NCBI RefSeq assembly: GCF_042683665.1
Contig: NZ_JBHUOO010000046.1
Source: Leeuwenhoekiella polynyae
GTDB taxonomy: Bacteria; Bacteroidota; Bacteroidia; Flavobacteriales; Flavobacteriaceae
Length of the DNA: 64,000 nucleotides
Direction: 5' to 3' (one strand)
A model generated the notes under the pieces. That model ran no database searches. It saw nothing but the letters and a program-made list of their open reading frames with translations, and was not told the DNA's origin. Of this stretch, positions 9,159 to 17,399 are shown piece by piece. Each line of letters opens with the position of its first letter. The first letter of the stretch is position 1. A program made the translations under genes and the position numbers.

Positions 9159-11966
9159 CTAATCTGTTGCGATCTTTTTGGTAAGAGGTACAAGATAGGT
9201 ATCCTGCAGGTTGTTAGGTGATTTAAAAACAAGTTGTTGTACAACTACACCCGGGTCTTTGCCAAAGATTTTAAGTGTATGATTTCCTGGTAATAGATTG
9301 ACTGCTGTTTTTACACGAGTCGCGTTGTTGCTAACACTTGCTCCCCAATTGTCAGAGGTGTCCTGATGCATATTTAATACCTGCACAGCACCTTCATCAA
9401 TTTGATACTTAAATGCTAAGCCTCCTTGATTTTTAAAATCTAAAGTAGGAGAGAGGTAGAAGGTAAGTGTACCTTTTAATTCCTGCTCAGTATAAAACTC
9501 ATATTTTAGTTGGGTATTAGCATTGGTTATTTCTTTTGAAAAGCGTTTCTCGGGTCTAAGCGCTATATCTTGTCTACCAAGATCGGATATTACTTCCCAA
9601 CCTGTATTTTTAACAAATCCGTCTGCGGGTATAGTGAGCATTCCGTTGTATGCCAAAAAGCCTGTAGCATTTTCAGAATACGGTGCATAAGATACCCGTA
9701 TTTCAGCTTCCTGATCAACAGATTTAATTGAAAACGAAGTGGTAACAGGCTCTTGAGGAAGCTTCTTTAGATTAAGTTTTAATTCAATAACCTGTTCTTC
9801 AGAAAAAGATCCTTTCTTGAGGTTTGCCGTAAGCCACTTAGGCAATTTGTTCAGTTTAAAATCAAGGTCGTCAACCCCCGTATTAAAAAGGGTAATCTGC
9901 TGAACGGTATGTGATTGATCGAAAGGAAGAATTTCAAGCGTATTCACTTTAGGATAAAAAGCTGTTGTTCCTGATGTAACAATACCTAACTTACCAGTTT
10001 GTGGTATTTCAATTGTGTTGGTTTCTGGTTTTGTGTTTTTACGGGGTTCTTGCCAGTAGGTGTATCCAATATGAGTTTGATCCATAAAATGATTCCATTT
10101 TGAATCATTAAGGCTATGATAGGCTTCGGTTAATGCTTTGTCGTTTTCAAATAATTCCTGAACTAGATCTGAATATTGGTTGGTTGTATTTCGGCCTTGT
10201 TTCGCATACAATTTGTTTTTTGCTGTAGCGATGTAAAGTCGGTTAAGATTTGCCATTGCTTCAATAGGAAACAAGACCAACTGATAATAAGCAGATTGAT
10301 ATACAACATCCAATTTATCTTTGATTGCAAGCGCTTTCTCCTCTAAATTCTTATATTCCTCTAGAATAGTCCCAGCCTCATTAGAGTACGTTAGACTGAA
10401 CGTTTCCGGGCTCAATAATTCGGGTTTACGACGGCTTGCCAGAGTTGAATAGGTCTGCAATAATTCTGCTATTTCAGAAGCATAAGTATCTCCAAATTGC
10501 GCTGCTGCCCATTTTTTGGGATAGTTTGCAAGATCTTTTAAGTCAAATTTTTCCGGATTCCAGGCGTAGTCGAGAAAGAAACTCGTTGGGTATTCCATCG
10601 GCTTAATATCGCCCACATTTACAATCCATATTTTACGGGCGTTGTAAGCATATGCCAGAGACATTTGCTCATACACTCTTGAAATCTGATTGGTGTTGAG
10701 CCATTTGTAATTACGCGGACCGCCCACATAATCAAAATGGTAGTAAATACCGTATCCCCCTGCGCGTTCCCCTTCTTCGGGATTGGGTAATTTTCTAATA
10801 TTTCCCCAGTTGTCATCAGCAAGGAGTAGTGTTACATCGTCTGGAACACGCATTCCCTGATCGTAATAATCCTGAACCTCTTTATACAAAGCCCAGAGTT
10901 GTGGCGTTTCATTAGCAGGTTTTTGCGTAACCGCTTCAATAATATCCCGTTGATCCTTTACAATACCCTCGAGCAATTCAATTGCAGTACCTTCGGTCAT
11001 GGGTTCGTCACCATCCCCGCGCATGCCTACAGTAACAATACTTTCGTTAGTATCCATTCGCTCAATTCCTTTTTTCCAAAAATCGCGTAAGGTTTCGGCA
11101 TTCGTAGTATAATTCCAGTCTCCTACTCCATACTTATCCCATTCTGCGTGTGCCCGCATTAAAGGTTCGTGATGCGAAGTTCCAATCACCACACCATATT
11201 TTTCAGCTTCAATCGGGTTTTGTGGATCGTCATCATAAAAAGCACGTCCCCACATCGCAGGCCAAAGGTAGTTCCCCTTCAATCTTAAAATCAGTTCAAA
11301 AACATGCTCATAGAACTCGTGGTTAAACGAGCCAAAATTTTCTCCAACCCATCCTGAAAGTGCCGGAGCTTCGTCGTTGATGAAAATACCTCGATACTGC
11401 ACTTTAGGTCCCATATCAGTAAATGATTTTGACGTAATGTAAAGCTCTTTTGATTTTTTTACAGGAACGTCTGCCCACCAATACCATGGGGAAACTCCTA
11501 TTTTTTCTGAAAGTGTATAAACGCCATAAATGGTACCGCGTTTATCGCTACCGGCTATTACCAGATTTCCATCAATCTGCTGAATTGTAAAGGCTTCCCA
11601 TTTATTTTTGATGGAATCGGGATTGAGCTTTCCGGAAACGATCAGTTCATCCAGATACTTGCTTTTACCCAAAGTCCCAATGATTACCCCGCCACTTCCC
11701 TTAAAAGTTTCTGCAAGCTCTGGCTTTATAGAACTTACACGTTCTATATCCTTTTGTAAATTTTCAACCGCAATATGAACGCCCTCGTAATCTTCGGCAT
11801 CAATTACTAACTGCGCGGCAGTAGTACCACCAATAAGCTTAAATGCACCCGCTTCTGTATTTTGAGAAACCGAAATATTCTGAGCAACTAAATCTGTACT
11901 GCTAAAAATTAAAACGATTGCGAAGAAAAATAAGGACGATTTTATTGATATAGATTGAATGAACAT
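9159..11966 (-). CDS. GH115 xylan alpha-1,2-glucuronidase
   Basis: 935 aa with a signal peptide (cleavage near LVAQ), the usual size of GH115. The family removes (4-O-methyl)glucuronic acid from internal xylose units of polymeric xylan. Recognised segments include GVSPWYWWADVPV, YRGIFINDEAP, LRLKGNYLWPAMWGRAF and GDGDEPMTEGTA, all typical of the GH115 N-terminal and catalytic domains. The C-terminal beta-sandwich extends from about residue 670 to the end. I do not assign catalytic residues. It is the last gene of the minus-strand glucuronate unit, 29 bases after uxuA. Having both GH115 (internal side chains) and GH67 (terminal side chains) covers both substrate types. Confidence 0.93.
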   Translation of the reverse strand: MFIQSISIKSSLFFFAIVLIFSSTDLVAQNISVSQNTEAGAFKLIGGTTAAQLVIDAEDYEGVHIAVENLQKDIERVSSIKPELAETFKGSGGVIIGTLGKSKYLDELIVSGKLNPDSIKNKWEAFTIQQIDGNLVIAGSDKRGTIYGVYTLSEKIGVSPWYWWADVPVKKSKELYITSKSFTDMGPKVQYRGIFINDEAPALSGWVGENFGSFNHEFYEHVFELILRLKGNYLWPAMWGRAFYDDDPQNPIEAEKYGVVIGTSHHEPLMRAHAEWDKYGVGDWNYTTNAETLRDFWKKGIERMDTNESIVTVGMRGDGDEPMTEGTAIELLEGIVKDQRDIIEAVTQKPANETPQLWALYKEVQDYYDQGMRVPDDVTLLLADDNWGNIRKLPNPEEGERAGGYGIYYHFDYVGGPRNYKWLNTNQISRVYEQMSLAYAYNARKIWIVNVGDIKPMEYPTSFFLDYAWNPEKFDLKDLANYPKKWAAAQFGDTYASEIAELLQTYSTLASRRKPELLSPETFSLTYSNEAGTILEEYKNLEEKALAIKDKLDVVYQSAYYQLVLFPIEAMANLNRLYIATAKNKLYAKQGRNTTNQYSDLVQELFENDKALTEAYHSLNDSKWNHFMDQTHIGYTYWQEPRKNTKPETNTIEIPQTGKLGIVTSGTTAFYPKVNTLEILPFDQSHTVQQITLFNTGVDDLDFKLNKLPKWLTANLKKGSFSEEQVIELKLNLKKLPQEPVTTSFSIKSVDQEAEIRVSYAPYSENATGFLAYNGMLTIPADGFVKNTGWEVISDLGRQDIALRPEKRFSKEITNANTQLKYEFYTEQELKGTLTFYLSPTLDFKNQGGLAFKYQIDEGAVQVLNMHQDTSDNWGASVSNNATRVKTAVNLLPGNHTLKIFGKDPGVVVQQLVFKSPNNLQDTYLVPLTKKIATD

Positions 11967-11995
11967 ACGTACGTTTTTTGTGTTTTTATAGAACT

Positions 11996-13162
11996 CTAAG
12001 AAGGCTGTAAACCCAATTCAAGACCGGTAAGTTCTGCGAGGCCTTTAAGCCTGCCAATGAACGAATAGCCTACGTAATAGGGTTTGTCTTTTTCTAATGT
12101 GTGCAGGTAACCGTGGTCAGGTCGCATGGGTATTTTTTTACCGGTTGATGCTGCGTAATTCATAATATGTTGCAGCACTTGCTTCATAGGCACATCGCCA
12201 TCCAGATGATCGGATTCAAAGAAGGTGCCGTCTTCAAATTTTCGAACATTCCTCAAGTGTAAAAAATGAACACGTTCTTTGTATTTTTCAAAAATATCAA
12301 CGAGTTGGTTTGCAGGATTTGCACCCAATGATCCTGTGCAGTAGCAGAGTCCGCAAGCGGTAGATTCAATATTTGAAAAGATAAAGTCCAGATCGGTTGC
12401 TTTACTTACAATACGTGGAAGTCCCAATACTGAAAATGGCGGATCATCCGGATGAATCGCCAGTTTTGAGCCTACAGCTTCAGCAGTAGGCGTAACGGCT
12501 TCTAAAAACAACACTAAATGTTCCCGAAGTTTATCTTCATCGATGTCTTTGTATTCCTCCAGTTGTGTCAGCAAATCTTCTGTAGTAAAATCTTCAGTAC
12601 TTCCCGGAAGTCCCAGCATCACGCTATTCTTTAAAACTTTGATATCTTCTTCAGAAAAGCTTTCAAATTTCTGTTTAGCCTCGTTAATTTGGTATTTGTT
12701 ATAATCTGCTTCTGCTCCGGGTCTTTTCAGAATAAATAAGTCAAAAGCACGGAATTTTACGGGGTCGTATTTTAGAATTTCGGCTCCTGCTTCGTTTTTA
12801 AAGCGGTGATCAGTACGCACCCAATCCAAGATGGGCATAAAATTATAGGTGATGGTGTAAATCCCCTGATCGGCCAGGTTTTTAAGACTTACCTTATACT
12901 TTTCGATAAGCTCCTCAAAGTTTCCGGTGCGCTTTTTAATATTTTCATGTACCGGAAGGCTTTCAACCACTTCCCAGATCATTCCGGCGTCTTCAATTTT
13001 AGTTCTGGTCTTTTCTATTTCTTCTGGGGTCCAGATATCCCCAACAGGGATGTGGTGTAGCGCCGTTACAATTCCGGAAATACCGGCCTGACGCAAATCT
13101 TCTAAGCTTAATACATCACGCTCTCCATACCAGCGCATTGTTTTGATAATTGAAGTTTTCAT
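11996..13162 (-). CDS. uxuA: D-mannonate dehydratase
   Basis: 388 aa cytoplasmic enzyme that dehydrates D-mannonate to 2-keto-3-deoxygluconate in hexuronate catabolism. Family features: N-terminal MRWYGERDVLSLEDLRQAG, the metal-ligand regions HPDDPP, CGLCYCTGSLGANP, HLRNV and the C-terminal RPDHGYLHT. No signal peptide. Its ATG follows the SDR stop with no base between, so the two are translationally coupled. It handles the glucuronate freed by the neighbouring GH67/GH115 after isomerisation and reduction. Confidence 0.95.
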   Translation of the reverse strand: MKTSIIKTMRWYGERDVLSLEDLRQAGISGIVTALHHIPVGDIWTPEEIEKTRTKIEDAGMIWEVVESLPVHENIKKRTGNFEELIEKYKVSLKNLADQGIYTITYNFMPILDWVRTDHRFKNEAGAEILKYDPVKFRAFDLFILKRPGAEADYNKYQINEAKQKFESFSEEDIKVLKNSVMLGLPGSTEDFTTEDLLTQLEEYKDIDEDKLREHLVLFLEAVTPTAEAVGSKLAIHPDDPPFSVLGLPRIVSKATDLDFIFSNIESTACGLCYCTGSLGANPANQLVDIFEKYKERVHFLHLRNVRKFEDGTFFESDHLDGDVPMKQVLQHIMNYAASTGKKIPMRPDHGYLHTLEKDKPYYVGYSFIGRLKGLAELTGLELGLQPS

Positions 13163-13903
13163 TTAAAATCCTATTGAGTTTCCACCGTCAACACAAAGTA
13201 CGGTGCCGGTTGTAAATTTTGATAAGTCGGAAGCGTAGTAAAAAACCGTATCGCCAATGTCTGAAGGCTCTCCCAGCTTAGCCATAGGCGTTCTGCCTAA
13301 CACTTTATTTTTGCGTTCGGGGTCACTATCCAGGGCTTTACTAGACATATTGGTTTTGATAAAACCGGGAGCTACACAGTTTACACGTATGCCATACTGA
13401 GCCAAGTCAACCGCCATAGAACGCGTCATTCCTTCAATAGCCGATTTGCTGGCCGTATAAGCTACCACTTTGGGAATCCCATATTGAGCAGCCATCGAGC
13501 TGATGTTGATGATGCTACCTGAGTTTTGTATCTTCATGACTTTAGTAACCTCGCGGCTCACTGCAAAAACGCTGATAAGATTTGTATGAATAATACGCTG
13601 AAATTCATCATCTTCAACTTCCAGAAAATCCTTTTTCATATTGATTCCTGCATTATTCACCAGTATATCAATACCACCAGCTTCTTCTGTAATATGTGCT
13701 ATCGCTTGAGGAATTTTGTCAAGTTCACTAAGATCGAGAATATAAGAACGGGCATTAGGTCCTAATTCTTCGAGGGCTTTTTCAGTTTTTTCAGGATTTC
13801 TACATATGATATAGGTTATGATGTTTTCGTCACAAAGTTTTTTTGCGATTGCAAAACCTAGACCGGCATTTCCACCGGTAACAAGAGCTATTTTTTGTTT
13901 CAT
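13163..13903 (-). CDS. SDR-family oxidoreductase, probable fructuronate reductase
   Basis: 246 aa short-chain dehydrogenase without signal peptide. The NAD(P)-binding motif TGGNAGLGFAIA, NNAG, the catalytic Ser in NISSMAA and the YTASK pair are all present. The closing DGGNSIGF is typical of the family. The SDR family alone does not define substrate. Its position between GH67 and uxuA, abutting uxuA exactly, suggests that it reduces D-fructuronate to D-mannonate in place of classical UxuB. That is inference from context; a 2-keto-deoxygluconate oxidoreductase of the KduD type is the main alternative. Confidence 0.85.
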   Translation of the reverse strand: MKQKIALVTGGNAGLGFAIAKKLCDENIITYIICRNPEKTEKALEELGPNARSYILDLSELDKIPQAIAHITEEAGGIDILVNNAGINMKKDFLEVEDDEFQRIIHTNLISVFAVSREVTKVMKIQNSGSIINISSMAAQYGIPKVVAYTASKSAIEGMTRSMAVDLAQYGIRVNCVAPGFIKTNMSSKALDSDPERKNKVLGRTPMAKLGEPSDIGDTVFYYASDLSKFTTGTVLCVDGGNSIGF

Positions 13904-13906
13904 TTC

Positions 13907-16057
13907 TTAATCCCAAGAGGGTTTTATACCGGGAGCATAAGGATCCCGTATAGATTCATAGTATTTGAGTGTGTGCGGTGCTTTGGGGATAAAATCAGGT
14001 AGTTCCATTTTTGAAAACTGCTGAAAATACAGCAGGCAGGAATCCCGCCACCATTGAGCTTCTTCCAGTTGAATGCTTAATAGCATTTCAGTTTTTTTAT
14101 AAGCGATTTCATCAACATAAGGTTTCATTTGCTCCCAAGTGTTGATCATTTTTTCAACTTCTAGAACCCCGTCCTGATAATGTCTCGCAAGATTGTACCA
14201 AAGGGTTTTACCATTTTTCAGCTTATAACCCCATGGAACATGGTGAAACCAAAGCAGGTATTTTTCAGGAGTTGTTTCGATATTTGAATAGGCTTTTTCG
14301 ATTTCTGGTGCATATTGTGATAAGGCATCACTGCCTGTTGCAGTACGGTCGAAGCCAATGCCCAGACTGTCTGCTTTATGGTAATAAACTGAAGTCCAGT
14401 CTTCACGACCTAAATCTTTTACCCAAGGTCCAGGTCCTTGATGATGCCCTTCTGCCATCATATGATGCAATCCTAAAGGAGTCATATAATCTACCACGGC
14501 TTCGCGTGAATCGAGCAGGAGGGAAGTCATAGGTTTTACAAATGCTGGATCTGTAGAAAAGGTCATTCCCAACCATTCTTGAGCGATGGTTTTAGCTTTA
14601 AGTTCCGGGTTCCAGGCAAGTCTGCCAAAGCCATACCAGTTGGCTTGCGCAAAAGGATGACCGGTCCAGTTACGGGCATTACCTATATTTGAGACTCCTG
14701 CAATACCGGTTAGTTGGGTGTCTGTCAACGAGCCAGCTACCACTTTTGCAACCGTACTTCCCTTGCCTTGTGAAAATGTATCTTCCTGTAAAGTCTCTTC
14801 AAATAATTTAGGTAAAAACACCAGATGAGACATACCACCCAGATATTCCTGAGTGATTTGAAATTCCATCATCAAAGGGGTTTCTGGCATAGCGCCAAAA
14901 AGCGGATGAAAAGGCTCTCTTGGCTGAAAGTCTATTGCCCCATTCTTAACCTGAACCAGAACATTGTCTTTAAAGGTCCCGTCAAAAGGGACAAACTCGG
15001 TATAGGCCTGCTTGGCACGATCATCAGGTTTCTCGTCTGAATAAACAAAAGCCCGCCACATAACAATCCCGTCATGGGGAGCAACTGCTTCTGCCAGCAT
15101 ATTTGCTCCATCAACATGCGATCTGTTGTAATTATTTGGTCCGGGTTGTCCTTCAGAATTTGCTTTTACCAGGAAGCCTCCAAAATCTGGAATTTCGGCA
15201 TAGATTTCTGTTGCTTTATCTTTCCACCATTGACGCACTTCTTCATTGAGTGGATCTGCAGTTTCTAACCCGCCAATTTCAATTGGTGCCGAGAAACGTG
15301 CAGTTAAGTAAACCTGAATTCCGTAAGGTCTAAAAGCATCTGCCAAAGCTTTTACTTTTTCGAGATAGTTTTTCTGAAGTATATACGCACTTGCATTTAC
15401 ATTGGTAAGAACAGTGCCGTTTATACCTATGGATGCATTGGCACGCGCATAATCTATATATTCCTGTTTGATGAGATTTGGTAACAAGTGCCAGTCCCAG
15501 ATGGAAAAACCAGCATAACCACGCTCTATCGTGCGGTCAAGGTTATCCCAATGATTCAGCAGACGTTTTTTTATTTTAGGTGAATCTGTAATTGAAAGTT
15601 CAGTCAAATCTTTATGCAGTTGGAGCTGTTTTAAATAGGTAAAAACACCATACAATAAGCCTTGATCTGTCTTTGCGGTAATTAGAATTTTAGCTGTTGA
15701 TTTACTGGGAATAGTTTGTATGCTAAAGCCTTCATCATTAATAGAATCGATAAGGTTTTGCTTAGGTTTTAAATTTTTAGGAAGATCAGCTACTTTTCTA
15801 ATAAGTAAAGTAGGATTCTCTTCTGAGAACTGGGGTTTCTGCGAAAGCATACCTTGCATTGCCAGTTTGAGTTCCTTTTGTATGACCTTACCTGTTGAAG
15901 AAGTGGTGTCCAGACTTATGGCTTCATTTAATTCTGAATAGTGTTGGCGAAGCTTGGCGTCATCGACGGTTTTATATTGAAGCCAAAGCTTGTATCCGTC
16001 TTGTGCACTACCATAAGAAGATACAAATACTAAAAGTCCTAGTATTAGTTTTTTCAT
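13907..16057 (-). CDS. GH67 alpha-glucuronidase
   Basis: 716 aa with a signal peptide (cleavage near GSAQ), so periplasmic. GH67 removes (4-O-methyl)glucuronic acid from the non-reducing terminal xylose of xylo-oligosaccharides by inversion. The proposed acid is Glu302 in KANSEGQPGP, and the base pair Asp376 (NGAIDFQPREP) and Glu404 (QITQEYLGG) sits at the spacing known for this family. LNHWDNLDRTIERGYAG is another signature. The next gene starts 3 bases after its stop. A near-perfect LacI-type operator lies 38 bases upstream of its start codon, so expression is probably under the adjacent LacI protein. Confidence 0.96.
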   Translation of the reverse strand: MKKLILGLLVFVSSYGSAQDGYKLWLQYKTVDDAKLRQHYSELNEAISLDTTSSTGKVIQKELKLAMQGMLSQKPQFSEENPTLLIRKVADLPKNLKPKQNLIDSINDEGFSIQTIPSKSTAKILITAKTDQGLLYGVFTYLKQLQLHKDLTELSITDSPKIKKRLLNHWDNLDRTIERGYAGFSIWDWHLLPNLIKQEYIDYARANASIGINGTVLTNVNASAYILQKNYLEKVKALADAFRPYGIQVYLTARFSAPIEIGGLETADPLNEEVRQWWKDKATEIYAEIPDFGGFLVKANSEGQPGPNNYNRSHVDGANMLAEAVAPHDGIVMWRAFVYSDEKPDDRAKQAYTEFVPFDGTFKDNVLVQVKNGAIDFQPREPFHPLFGAMPETPLMMEFQITQEYLGGMSHLVFLPKLFEETLQEDTFSQGKGSTVAKVVAGSLTDTQLTGIAGVSNIGNARNWTGHPFAQANWYGFGRLAWNPELKAKTIAQEWLGMTFSTDPAFVKPMTSLLLDSREAVVDYMTPLGLHHMMAEGHHQGPGPWVKDLGREDWTSVYYHKADSLGIGFDRTATGSDALSQYAPEIEKAYSNIETTPEKYLLWFHHVPWGYKLKNGKTLWYNLARHYQDGVLEVEKMINTWEQMKPYVDEIAYKKTEMLLSIQLEEAQWWRDSCLLYFQQFSKMELPDFIPKAPHTLKYYESIRDPYAPGIKPSWD

Positions 16058-16094
16058 AAGTTTAAAATATAGGAAAGTGAATTTAATAAAAATA

Positions 16095-16110
16095 ACGCAA
16101 TCGGTTGCGT
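16095..16110. promoter_or_regulatory. LacI-family operator upstream of GH67
   Basis: ACGCAATCGGTTGCGT, a near-perfect palindrome centred on CG, is the best copy of the recurring site (15 of 16 positions of ACGCAATCGATTGCGT). It lies in the 93-base gap between lacI and the GH67 gene. On its lacI side the adjacent bases GTAAAATTTTG-like are shared with the site at 63765, so the surrounding promoter may be conserved too. Confidence 0.7.
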
Positions 16111-16150
16111 AAAATTTGTGTTTTAAGATAGAAATCTACTTTTTTACACG

Positions 16151-17194
16151 CTATTGAATGGGTGTGCTTTTACGTAAACTTGATGCTCTTACAATTAAAT
16201 GCGTATCCATTACTGAAATTTCTTTTGCTATCTCTGCGCCTTCATTTCCGGAATGTTCCAAAATTCGACGTGTTGATAGCTCTCCCATTTTTTGAGCCGG
16301 ATGGTAAACGGTAGATAATGCCGGTTCTACAATAGAAGAAATAGGATCATCATTAAAACCAATAATTGCAACATCTTCAGGGATTTTATATCCTGATTTT
16401 TTTAAATAAATGATAGCGCTTACAGCTGCAGTATCGTTTGAAGAGAAAATGCCATCGGGTGGTGAAGCTAAATTATAAAGCGCTTCGGTACATTGCTGGC
16501 CTTCTTCAAAACTTAAGGAATTCATATAAATAATGAGTTCTTCGTCTACAGGGAGATTATATTTTTTGAGCGCATCTACATAACCCCTTCTGCGTTCACT
16601 ATAAACGTTTATATGCTGAGAACCTGCAAAATGAGCAATGCGTTTGCAACCTTGCTCTATGAGATGTTCTGTAGCCCGATAGCCAGCAGTGTAATTATCA
16701 ATTATTACGTGATAACTGGGAAAATCTTTAGGAACACGGTCTACAAATACCACCGGAATATCCTGATCAACAAACTGATTAAAATGATCAGTGTTTTGGG
16801 TTTCCATACTCAGCGATGCGATTATTCCGCCTACACGGCTGTCAAATAATGCTTTAGCGTTTGCAATCTCGTTAGTTATACTGTCATTAGATTGCGAGAT
16901 GATGACATTATACCCTTTTTTGCGTGCTTCGGTTTCTATACCACTAATTAGGTTAGAACCAAAAGGCCTACTTATCTTAGGAACAAGAACACCTATGGTT
17001 TTGCTTTTGTTTTTACGAAGGCTGGCTGCAATAGAATTAGGGCGATAGCCTTGCTCTTTAGCAGCCTTTTGAATGAGTTGAGTAGTCTTTTTACTGATAC
17101 TTTTATGATTTTTTAGAGCCCGGCTAATTGTACTTGCAGAATAATTTAATTCACGTGCTAAATCATGAATGGTTAGGGTTTTCTTTTTTTTCAT
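16151..17194 (-). CDS. LacI-family transcriptional regulator
   Basis: A DNA-binding repressor of 347 aa from the ATG at 17194. An upstream in-frame ATG at 17236 would add 14 residues, but the domain begins at KKKKTLTIHDLAREL and a promoter-like TATATTTG lies between the two starts, so the inner one is preferred. Residues 5-55 form the LacI helix-turn-helix (YSASTISRALKNHKSIS) and hinge (RPNSIAASLRKNKSKTIGVLVP). The remainder is a periplasmic-binding-protein-like effector domain. Candidate operators lie before this gene, before GH67 and before both susC genes. The effector is unknown; a xylan-derived sugar or uronate is the likely ligand (inference). Confidence 0.92.
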   Translation of the reverse strand: MKKKKTLTIHDLARELNYSASTISRALKNHKSISKKTTQLIQKAAKEQGYRPNSIAASLRKNKSKTIGVLVPKISRPFGSNLISGIETEARKKGYNVIISQSNDSITNEIANAKALFDSRVGGIIASLSMETQNTDHFNQFVDQDIPVVFVDRVPKDFPSYHVIIDNYTAGYRATEHLIEQGCKRIAHFAGSQHINVYSERRRGYVDALKKYNLPVDEELIIYMNSLSFEEGQQCTEALYNLASPPDGIFSSNDTAAVSAIIYLKKSGYKIPEDVAIIGFNDDPISSIVEPALSTVYHPAQKMGELSTRRILEHSGNEGAEIAKEISVMDTHLIVRASSLRKSTPIQ

Positions 17195-17211
17195 CCGTAA
17201 AAATTGAATTG

Positions 17212-17219
17212 CAAATATA
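17212..17219 (-). promoter_or_regulatory. Candidate -7 element of the lacI gene
   Basis: On the minus strand this reads TATATTTG, an exact match to the Bacteroidota -7 consensus TAnnTTTG. It lies 17 bases before the preferred lacI start at 17194. No TTG at the usual 19-21 base spacing is seen; the nearest is 14 bases away. Transcription from here would begin downstream of the alternative start at 17236, which supports the shorter protein. Confidence 0.35.
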
Positions 17220-17254
17220 ACGTTTTCGACTGACAAGATTAGTTTTGATCAGGA

Positions 17255-17270
17255 ACGCTATCGATTGTGT
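17255..17270. promoter_or_regulatory. LacI-family operator upstream of lacI
   Basis: ACGCTATCGATTGTGT matches 14 of 16 positions of the recurring palindrome, centred on CG. It lies 60 bases upstream of the lacI start, which suggests autoregulation. Confidence 0.55.
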
Positions 17271-17399
17271 TAAAATACGTAATAGCCAGTTATAATTAGG
17301 CTATGATACTTTTTTCCGTTAAACTATGGTTTAAATGATCAGCATCTTTTCAATTTTAACTTAACTTTAAATGAATACTATAGCTGATAAGGCGTATTA

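Noticed and set aside
17195..17236. Longer N-terminus of the LacI regulator
   Set aside because: The DNA-binding domain begins right after the inner ATG, and a promoter-like TATATTTG lies between the two starts.
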